This document shows positions 33,801 through 39,769 of a stretch of DNA of 64,000 nucleotides, piece by piece (the stretch's first letter is position 1; each line of letters begins with the position of its first letter). A program made the translations under genes and the position numbers. This DNA comes from Spirosomataceae bacterium TFI 002 (GTDB taxonomy: Bacteria > Bacteroidota > Bacteroidia > Cytophagales > Spirosomataceae): contig LT907983.1 of NCBI GenBank assembly GCA_900230115.1, positions 1,860,001-1,924,000 on the forward strand, read 5' to 3'. Under the pieces are notes generated by a model. It was given only the letters and a program-made list of their open reading frames with translations. It was not told where the DNA came from and searched no databases.

Positions 33801-35830
33801 CACATGAAGCTGATTTTACAATTGTTCAGCCAAGTGAAACTACCATAGCTCCGGGCGATAGTGTATACCTTGATATTATTTTTGACCCCTCGGTTTTCGG
33901 AGAGAGAAACGCCACTATAAGTATTGCCAATGACGATGCTGATGAGAGCCCTTACACCTTCGCCATTTTAGGTAGTAGTATTTGCAATACCTCACCTACA
34001 GCAAGCATCTCAGATTCGCAAAACCTCACTTGTACTGTCACTTCTGTTACAAGAACAGCAAGTGGTGGAACTTCTTATTCTTGGTCGAATAGCTTGGGAA
34101 CCAATGCTACAGCCAATATTACAGCAGCAGGAACTTATACTGTAACGGTCACTGCCGCGAATGGATGTACAAGCACTGCAACAACAGAAGTGACTATTGA
34201 CAATACGCCACCAACCGCAAGTATCTCAGGTACACAAAACCTCACTTGTTCCACCACCTCAGTAAGCAGAACAGCATCTGGAGGAACAAGCTACTCCTGG
34301 TCAAATGGAGACAATACAGCGATTGCGACAATAAATGCTGCTGGAACTTACACGGTAACAGTCACTGCAGCCAATGGCTGTACAGCGACAGCAACTACAG
34401 CTGTAAGCCAAAATATAACGCCTCCGACTCCAAGTGTCACAGGGTCAGATAACCTCACTTGTACTGTCACTTCTGTTACAAGAACAGCAAGTGGTGGAAC
34501 TTCTTATTCTTGGTCGAATAGCTTGGGAACCAATGCTACAGCCAATATTACAGCAGCAGGAACTTATACTGTAACGGTCACTGCCGCGAATGGATGTACA
34601 AGCACCGCAACTACAGAGGTGTCCATTGACAATACGCCACCTACAGCAAACATCTCAGATTCGCAAAACCTAAGCTGTACCATCACCTCGGTAAGCAGAA
34701 CAGCATCTGGTGGAACAAGCTACTCCTGGTCAAATGGAGACAATACAGCGATTGCGACAATAAATGCTGCAGGAACTTACACGGTAACAGTCACTGCCGC
34801 CAATGGCTGTACAGCGACAGCAACTACAGCTGTAAGCCAAAATATAACGCCTCCGACTCCAAGTATCACAGGGTCAGATAACCTCACTTGTACTGTCACT
34901 TCTGTTACAAGAACAGCAAGTGGTGGAACTTCTTATTCTTGGTCGAATAGCTTGGGAACCAATGCTACAGCCAATATTACAGCAGCAGGAACTTATACTG
35001 TAACGGTCACTGCCGCGAATGGATGTACAAGCACTGCTACTACAGAAGTGACTATTGACAACACGCCACCAACCGCAAGTATCTCAGGTACACAAAACCT
35101 CACTTGTTCCACCACCTCAGTAAGCAGAACAGCATCTGGAGGAACTAGCTATGCATGGTCTAACGGATTAGGAACAAATGCCACAGTAAATATCAATTCC
35201 ACTGGGACTTACACCGTAACCGTAACTGCTGCCAATGGCTGTACAAGTTCTGCAACTACAGCAGTGATACAAGAAAGCACAGAGATTGCGATCTTAACCC
35301 AACCTCAAAGCACTAGTATTTGCCAAGGAAACAATACTATTTTCAATGTTATTACAAATCAAACTGGTGTCAATTATCAATGGCAAGTATATGAGGGGAA
35401 TAGTTGGGTAGACATCTCTAATTCCACAATTTATGGAGGTGCTAATACGTCAAGTTTAACATTGACCTTCCCTTCGGTGGCTTTCAATGGCAATCAATAT
35501 CGCTGCAAACTCACCAAGGATATTTGCACGAGCTATTCAGGCACAGCTGTTTTAAGCGTCTCTATAGGTGCGGAGGCTATTTCGGTTGTTCATGTGTCCA
35601 CCATAAGCGGCGTTGTCAACTCGCAAGCAGTATCTTTTGGTGTAGCAATTAATAAAAACCTTGCTGGGTCAAGAGTAGACTTTAAAGCTGGAAACTCCAT
35701 TGAACTCAGGCCAGGCTTTCTTGCTGAGACTGGCTCGGTTTTCTCTGCCAAAATTAAGAATGCCTGCCAAAATGAAGGAAGTGCCAATTCTCGAGTAAGC
35801 AACATTATTCCAAAAGAATTAATTAAGTAA
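27890..35830 (+). CDS. Giant triple beta-helix surface protein with six PKD-like repeats and 3-coathanger stack
   Basis: The ATG at 27890 is preferred to that at 27848 because it directly begins a signal peptide (MKKLLQLILTFLCF, ending LAQ). The product is 2,646 residues. Three right-handed beta-helix modules (about 25-460, 465-858, 860-1220) each open with a GSSW(A/T/S)xA pattern. They carry many SSPTxxNVTF and GGGM(Y/L)N turns resembling chlamydial Pmp repeats, and two end DMGAYE. Next come two WTGA...CNW modules (from about 1223 and 1600), choice-of-anchor D (about 1908-2035), six NLTC...TASGG PKD-like domains (about 2036-2465), an Ig domain (YQWQ...YRCKL), a 3-coathanger stack (about 2563-2635) and a tail IPKELIK like that of the other giant protein. 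An adhesin or matrix role is inferred. A T9SS type A gene follows. Confidence 0.87.
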   Translation: MKKLLQLILTFLCFTSISLAQDIYVNVNATGANNGSSWTDAYIDLQDAIDAATANQEIWVAAGTYLPTASPDDISTDPRDKSFHIGTDMKIYGGFNGTETALSQRDWTNNATILSGDIGTVGNSTDNSYHVFITANLTSAAIIDGFTVQNGYANGSSTISYSSPIPLWRLGGGGMSNVSSSPTINNVTFTANSADYGGGMLNNSSSPIVNNVTFTANSANFGFGGGMHNQNYSSPTLKNVTFSANSANLGGGGGMYNSLSSPTVNNVIFSANSSTGDGGGMFNISSSLTLSNVIFASNTSNSGDGGGMYNRDSPSTTLTNVTFKGNIATNGGGMYNYNSSPIITNSIFWDNMKGTSTTVAGADIENLSSTPTVTYTSLQGYTGGTGCITGDPLFVNATDADGADNVWMTADDGLRLVMGSLAINAGNNAAIPSGITTDITGAVRIQDVTVDMGAYEDVVCSFATLYVDSTIAASGNGSSWSTAFKTLSEAIDRVCTNTDSILVAAGTYLPTSKPTGVVTADPRDVTFYLNQDIILLGGYPAGGGTRDAAANPTILSGDIGVLGDSLDNSYHVFITASLSNAAVIEGFTIQNGNANGSSIISYASQSLSRRNGGGMINHNSSPTVTDVTFLSNTASNIGGGMLNENSSPTLTNVNFVFNKADGGGGIYNGNSSPSLSNLTFASNTANIGGGMQNYYYSSPILTNVLFSSNSAGLGGGMANDFSSPTLTNVTFFSNSSSSSYGGGIYNNNTCFPVVTNCIFWENMQGTSTTAAGADMESYSSSSPVVTYTSLQSYAGGTGSINGDPLFVDAANGDYRLKACSPAINMGTTVSHTTDILGNNHFGIVDMGAYEYQGNPFSSTAIYVKKDATGDNDGSSWANAYTDLQDAIDNQCNGLDIWVAAGTYLPTASPDDISTDPRDKSFHIGTDMKIYGGFDGTETALSQRDWESNVTILSGDFDGNDVVTGAGSSLSFTNNEENAIHVLITADLTTSSIIDGFTITKGNANVSPGAITYQSKSFFGSLGGGLYNFTSSPFITNTTFVNNNTDFHGGAMSNYGSSPSITNSVFANNNADRNGGGIYNEFSSPAITNTTFVNNNAALKGGGIYNIQFSPTIANTIFWENTQLGGNAVAGADISDNGSATNATYSLTQENSDFSTGTGIINNEDPLFVDAANGDFRLQACSPVIDKGTADTTGLNLGLIDLAGNPRVLDGRIDMGAYEGASVGLATATDLLTWTGAVDTVWNNACNWSPAGIPTATNDVIIPAGLTNQPTISIINAVASTVEVYGELTIASDGKLELNGAIFFPSGSFNGNFYNWGTVHNNGELVIENLNTISNLGLFNRGTFNNNTEGEIIIDNTTSGGLSNTFNTASFKNSGKINIGTNGPIGSTGISVFQGTFTNFSEGEINIDNTANTGISISGSTIFNNEGKITIGANSTEIKNGLENNYSTFNNTLCAEFKIFKGILHNNSTQYFTATVTNTGYILTMDSLKNEGTFTNNGVLKYGVQTGNAVANSTDSSIIVNDTLSTIFTYGGTYNGTVNGIFTDETATVSAGSYEVDRDVDFIAACNLPSGTQTLYASITSSSCTSPVIVPFLYNNVVATPTDLLTWTGAKNTDWNNACNWSPAGIPTATNDVIIPGGLSNQPTITIDTAKAGSMKVESGAIFTIAASGKLELYGSKANFNIESYTFINSGTVENNGTLTIGIENFIDDYGLANYFHFNNNVGGEVIIDRSTEAAILNVGTITNDANITIGSNTGIGDYGFYNFSTFNNSICANLKIEQGKFRNNNGTAVTNLGYVYLADTLENEGIFTNDGLLKSGVQTGNPVVNSTDSSVIVNDTLSTIFSYGGTFNGTVNGIFTDEAATVSAGAFTTPNSFVPLSTLPLGSQTLYAKVTPNGGACSHVVPFLFDNFREIDVRGNYVSIANGDMSPSVSDLTDFGVAGITGGTISNIFTIVNEGTSTLTLGANPVTKSGPHEADFTIVQPSETTIAPGDSVYLDIIFDPSVFGERNATISIANDDADESPYTFAILGSSICNTSPTASISDSQNLTCTVTSVTRTASGGTSYSWSNSLGTNATANITAAGTYTVTVTAANGCTSTATTEVTIDNTPPTASISGTQNLTCSTTSVSRTASGGTSYSWSNGDNTAIATINAAGTYTVTVTAANGCTATATTAVSQNITPPTPSVTGSDNLTCTVTSVTRTASGGTSYSWSNSLGTNATANITAAGTYTVTVTAANGCTSTATTEVSIDNTPPTANISDSQNLSCTITSVSRTASGGTSYSWSNGDNTAIATINAAGTYTVTVTAANGCTATATTAVSQNITPPTPSITGSDNLTCTVTSVTRTASGGTSYSWSNSLGTNATANITAAGTYTVTVTAANGCTSTATTEVTIDNTPPTASISGTQNLTCSTTSVSRTASGGTSYAWSNGLGTNATVNINSTGTYTVTVTAANGCTSSATTAVIQESTEIAILTQPQSTSICQGNNTIFNVITNQTGVNYQWQVYEGNSWVDISNSTIYGGANTSSLTLTFPSVAFNGNQYRCKLTKDICTSYSGTAVLSVSIGAEAISVVHVSTISGVVNSQAVSFGVAINKNLAGSRVDFKAGNSIELRPGFLAETGSVFSAKIKNACQNEGSANSRVSNIIPKELIK
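33993..35279 (+). repeat. Three tandem 429-bp repeats (six alternating PKD-like domains)
   Basis: Near-identical blocks begin at 34022, 34451 and 34880 (AACCTCACTTGTACTGTCAC), a period of 429 bp or 143 codons. Each period contains two different ~71-residue PKD-like domains in the order A-B, so the array reads A-B-A-B-A-B and was expanded as a dimer. Confidence 0.85.
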
Positions 35831-35856
35831 AAAAGTCACACAAAACTTCTAAAATA

Positions 35857-37323
35857 ATGAAAAGGTATATTTTACTCTCTATTTTATTAATCGTTGCAAC
35901 TTTGGATTCCAAGGCAACCACATTCATAAGTAATGCAAGCCAAGTATCTGGCACCTTGAATTTACAGATCAATTGGGGTGAAACTGACGTTAACATTAGT
36001 GACCCAGGAACTAGCCTGCATAAGTACAAGCTTATCTATAAACCATCAGGAGGTTCTGCTACCACAATAGATAATATCTCAAGTGCCTCAAGGTCATATA
36101 CCATCAATAATTTAACGCCTGGCACTTACGAAGTTGAACTCATTGAGGTCATTAGAATTCAAGTCCCTCCTACTCCATTTTCTCCTCCTTATGTGGACAA
36201 TGAAAGTTCTTCTGGGGTACAGTCAGCTTCCATTATGTCATTGAATGCAGCTCCGATTGCTAACTGCTCCAATAGAACACTTTCTGTAGGTGATGGTACT
36301 ATGGTAAACTTATGGGGCTATCAAGCAGGCGAAGGTTCTACTGACCCAAACGGCGATCCTTTAACTTTTAGCTTGTATCCAGAAGGTCCCTATGGAGTAG
36401 GAAACCATATGATAGAACTGACAGTAAGCGACCCTGATGGTTTAAATTCTAAATGCTATTTCACGCTTACTGTGATAGATAATACTCCACCAGTGGTTCT
36501 GGCAAAAAATGCAGTGATATTTATCAAAGCCAATGGATATGCTGAGCTAAACATAGAAGATGTTGATGACAGGTCCTACGACAACGTGAGCTGGGTTCAC
36601 AAAACCATTAGCAAGAGGTTATTTACTTGTGAAGATGTAGGTTTCAATAGTGTAACCCTCACCGTTAAAGATGAAAGTGGAAATACAAGTTCTAAAAACG
36701 TGACTGTTCAGGTTGTAGATAATACCGAGCCTTATATTATTGATAAGCCATTAACTTTATATGCTGACGAAAATGGGGTAGCCATTCTTTCGCAATCAAT
36801 TATTGATACCCTAGTTTACGACAATTGTGGACTTCAAAAGGTCGTAGTTTCTAAAGATACTTTTAACATCGCTAACCCATCGGACAGCCTTACAATCATT
36901 GCAACTGATAAAAGTGGGAATGTATCTGCAAAAAAAATCTCAGTTACGGTTCTAGAATCCGCCTCAAAAACCGAGACCCAAAACTTCATTATCAACATAG
37001 CAAATAAAGAAGCTTTTAAAAGTCCATATTCGATTCAAAGCTTTAGTTTACAGTCCGCTCAGGAAAGTAGTTTGGTAAACGAAAATATAGAAAGTAAAAT
37101 TAGTTTTGGTCCTAACCCTAGTACAGGAATTGTAACCTTTCAAATCCCAAACAATTTTGAAAAAATTCATTTATATGATACCAACGGACACAAAGTCCCT
37201 CTGAACATCACAAACTACAACAGCTCTTTTCAGGTAAATTTACAAGATCTGCGAGACGGATTGTACATTCTCCAACTCCAAAATTCGAAGGTCAATAAAA
37301 TTATAAAACTGATGAAAAATTGA
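35857..37323 (+). CDS. T9SS type A sorting-domain protein with HYR-like domains (copy 2)
   Basis: This is a 488-residue paralog of the product of the gene at 18302, in the same position behind a giant 3-coathanger protein. The signal peptide (MKRYILLSILLIV) and the T9SS type A domain (FGPNPSTGIVTF...GLYILQL) differ from copy 1. The central ~350 residues, containing the fibronectin-like and HYR-type domains, are nearly identical in protein and DNA. T9SS type A domains direct export through the outer membrane and surface attachment. No enzyme motif was seen. A strong terminator follows, so this is the last gene of the third LytTR operon. Confidence 0.88.
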   Translation: MKRYILLSILLIVATLDSKATTFISNASQVSGTLNLQINWGETDVNISDPGTSLHKYKLIYKPSGGSATTIDNISSASRSYTINNLTPGTYEVELIEVIRIQVPPTPFSPPYVDNESSSGVQSASIMSLNAAPIANCSNRTLSVGDGTMVNLWGYQAGEGSTDPNGDPLTFSLYPEGPYGVGNHMIELTVSDPDGLNSKCYFTLTVIDNTPPVVLAKNAVIFIKANGYAELNIEDVDDRSYDNVSWVHKTISKRLFTCEDVGFNSVTLTVKDESGNTSSKNVTVQVVDNTEPYIIDKPLTLYADENGVAILSQSIIDTLVYDNCGLQKVVVSKDTFNIANPSDSLTIIATDKSGNVSAKKISVTVLESASKTETQNFIINIANKEAFKSPYSIQSFSLQSAQESSLVNENIESKISFGPNPSTGIVTFQIPNNFEKIHLYDTNGHKVPLNITNYNSSFQVNLQDLRDGLYILQLQNSKVNKIIKLMKN

Positions 37324-37363
37324 GTCGCTGAATAATTATAAAAATACGAATATCTCAAATTAG

Positions 37364-37391
37364 AGTGGGACTCCTTCGTCCCACTTTTTTT
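37364..37391 (+). terminator. Rho-independent terminator
   Basis: An 8-bp perfect stem (AGTGGGAC / GTCCCACT) with a 6-base loop is followed by seven T residues. It sits between convergent genes and closes the third LytTR operon. Confidence 0.9.
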
Positions 37392-37450
37392 GTATTCGTT
37401 AAGTTTATATTTAGGTTCAAGATCTTCTTACAATATGTCGTTTGAGTTTG

Positions 37451-38383
37451 TTATAAAACAAGGTCTACCTCATACATATCTGCGAGTGCTTTGAATGAGT
37501 CAAATAGGGCATCTAGTCTAAGCTTATCTACATAACTCAATGTATCCTGAGGTATGCGTGTATTGCTTTCGATCTTTAATCCTCTTTTTATCAAAAATAA
37601 CTTTGATGAATAAGGATAAAATGAATGCGTAACCCGATCCATCATTGTCAAAAGTGCCTGTAAACGGTTTACTTCATCGGTCCGCCCATTGGCAAAGTAT
37701 TCTTTCAATAAATGGCTGTAAAGTTCTGGGTAAAAATTTCCAGATATGGGCGAAATTCCTCTAGAGCCACTTTCGAGCGAATCTAAGGCTGTTGTGGTAT
37801 CCGCATTATAAACCCCAAAGCCTGTGCCTTTTACCGCTGCTGCTTTTTTCTCCAGTGCAATAGAATGACAACTTGTGTCTTTGTGATAAACGAATCGGCC
37901 TGATGAAGCCATCCATGTCATAATTTCAGGACTCAAAAGTCGCTTGTATGGCATAGGACACTCATATACACCCAAAGGGATATTTCCAGTATCGGTTAGT
38001 AATTTTTCTATTCTACTTTTTAAAATTGACTCGCTTTCATCTGGTTCTGCCAAAAGGCTAGTTATCAAAATCACAGCATTTACACCCGTATCGTAGATCT
38101 TTTTAATGAAATCTGCATTCTCATTTTGGTCTCTACTAAATGTCCCTGTAGCAACTACTGGTACTCTGTTATTGCTAATTTTCACCACATTACTGGTTAA
38201 GAAAAGTCGCTCTTTTGTAGTTAGTTGATACATCTCGCTTGAGAGGCAATTGGCAAAAAGACCATTTGAGCCTGCATCCAAGTACAGGTTGGTGAGCCTT
38301 TCTAAACCTGGCAAATCTATTTCGTTACTATTTGTAAAAGGTGTAACCATTACCGGCCAAAGCCCTTTTGGCAACATTTCCAT
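37451..38383 (-). CDS. Dihydrodipicolinate synthase / N-acetylneuraminate lyase family aldolase
   Basis: This 310-residue class I aldolase of the DapA/NanA family has a (beta/alpha)8 barrel. The N-terminus shows the family pattern LWPVMVTPF. The Schiff-base lysine is the K in VYHKDTS (about residue 168), preceded by GVYECPMPY. Substrates in this family are 2-keto acids such as N-acetylneuraminate or keto-deoxy sugar acids. The exact substrate cannot be read from the sequence, but the sialidase-like gene in the same operon makes a sialic-acid-like substrate conceivable. A second in-frame ATG two codons in (38377) is equally possible. It is the last gene of a four-gene minus-strand operon, 24 bp after the YidR-like gene. 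Confidence 0.82.
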   Translation of the reverse strand: MEMLPKGLWPVMVTPFTNSNEIDLPGLERLTNLYLDAGSNGLFANCLSSEMYQLTTKERLFLTSNVVKISNNRVPVVATGTFSRDQNENADFIKKIYDTGVNAVILITSLLAEPDESESILKSRIEKLLTDTGNIPLGVYECPMPYKRLLSPEIMTWMASSGRFVYHKDTSCHSIALEKKAAAVKGTGFGVYNADTTTALDSLESGSRGISPISGNFYPELYSHLLKEYFANGRTDEVNRLQALLTMMDRVTHSFYPYSSKLFLIKRGLKIESNTRIPQDTLSYVDKLRLDALFDSFKALADMYEVDLVL

Positions 38384-38407
38384 ATTGTATACTTTATTGG
38401 TTGAATA

Positions 38408-39769
38408 TTAATCCTCTAATTTAATTACAAAAATCTGCTTGGCTGCCTTCTCCTTGTATTTAACAATTCTGTTAAAAGCCAACAATTTCCCACTGTGCGA
38501 CACCACCAAATTTGTTGGCGAATCATCAGTGGGTTTTGATATTTGTGTAAGTTTTTTATCAATTCTACTTGAACCCAGTTGGCAAAAGAATATGCTCTTT
38601 TCACAAATGTAAAAAAGGCCTTTTCCATTTGGATGCCACCTAACGCTGCCTTCCACATCTGTATCTTGAAAAGTAACTTGCGTCATTTCTCCACCATTGG
38701 GATTGATCGTAAATATTTGCTTGATTCCGTTTTCATCTTTGGCTAGAAAAGCCAAAGTACTACCATCATATGAAGCTCTCACAATCCCCTCGCAACCAGA
38801 TTGGCTTGTATTGGCTGTAAAAGTTAAACGTCGTTGTGTTGCACCTTTGGGCGGCATAGGCAAGCTTGTTTCTGTCCCCTCTAGTGGGCCAAAAGCTCCA
38901 TTTTTGCTTATATCCTCAGGTATATCAACAATGAAAACCTCATCTACATTTTCGCCGTCTTTATTTTTTGTAGTGCCTATAAATGCACGAGCTAATTGCA
39001 GCTTTCCGTCTGCTTTCAAATAGCCATTCTTCCCTACCCAACTATCTCCTGCAGCATGGCTTATTTCATCGGAACCGGGAATGGGTTGCGGTACCACTCG
39101 AACCACCAAAGCACTGAACCACTTGCCGCTAAAGTTTTCACCCGATTGAGTTACCGAAACCGCTTGTCCTCTCTTTGAAACCCCTATTGTACGTAAATTG
39201 TGTTTTTCGCCTGTGGATACTTCCAAAGCTTGCATGATGGCATCGTTGTATGTAAACCCTACCCAATTGCCATCTCCGCTAAATTCATGCCTGTGGGAAC
39301 CTCCTCTTAAAGCTCCTTTGGTATATGGAGCGTCAATGTCTCGGGCATCCATAAATATTGGTTTATCAAGGTTTGATTCATTTACAATGACTCCACTTCT
39401 TCGCCATTGCTGATACGGATTGCTTTCACTTGAATTGCCCAAGCCATGAATAAAAACGATTTCATTTTCCACAGGAGAAAAGCTCACAGCTCCTACTCCT
39501 GGGCCAAAATCTTCATTTCCGTCAATACGATACAATACTTTCTTTTCACCTGTAGTGATATTTACTTTTTCAACTTTAGAAGAAGCTGCAATACCTCCTA
39601 AATCTGTTCTTGTATCATAAACCAACCATTGATCGTCGGGTGAAAAATTATCATTATTGTCTAAGTCATGATTGTAATCACTGTCATTAGTAACTTGACG
39701 CTCCTCACTATAATTCATTGCTTTACAGCCTATTAAAAAACAAAAACCAACTACAATTAAATATTTCAT
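38408..39769 (-). CDS. YidR-like (DUF3748) beta-propeller lipoprotein
   Basis: The chosen start gives 453 residues with a lipoprotein signal (FLIGC, Cys 15). An in-frame ATG 25 codons upstream would destroy this and lie inside the upstream gene. The ATGA overlap with that gene's stop also supports the chosen start. Family signatures shared with E. coli YidR include FSPDDQWLVYDTR, a RRSGVIV segment, DIDAPYTKGALRGGSH, FSGDGNWVGFTYND and the GTETSLPMPPKGATQRRLTF stretch. TolB/WD-like propeller blades continue to the C-terminus. YidR has no established biochemical role, and E. coli yidR lies near sugar-acid genes. Here the gene is between a glycan-related protein and an aldolase, so a role in sugar handling in the periplasm or on the surface is likely. 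Confidence 0.85.
   Translation of the reverse strand: MKYLIVVGFCFLIGCKAMNYSEERQVTNDSDYNHDLDNNDNFSPDDQWLVYDTRTDLGGIAASSKVEKVNITTGEKKVLYRIDGNEDFGPGVGAVSFSPVENEIVFIHGLGNSSESNPYQQWRRSGVIVNESNLDKPIFMDARDIDAPYTKGALRGGSHRHEFSGDGNWVGFTYNDAIMQALEVSTGEKHNLRTIGVSKRGQAVSVTQSGENFSGKWFSALVVRVVPQPIPGSDEISHAAGDSWVGKNGYLKADGKLQLARAFIGTTKNKDGENVDEVFIVDIPEDISKNGAFGPLEGTETSLPMPPKGATQRRLTFTANTSQSGCEGIVRASYDGSTLAFLAKDENGIKQIFTINPNGGEMTQVTFQDTDVEGSVRWHPNGKGLFYICEKSIFFCQLGSSRIDKKLTQISKPTDDSPTNLVVSHSGKLLAFNRIVKYKEKAAKQIFVIKLED

Noticed and set aside
1-37400. The adhesin island considered as a mobile element or genomic island
   Set aside because: No integrase, transposase, tRNA or attachment repeat was found at its visible edges. 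The left edge is outside the window.
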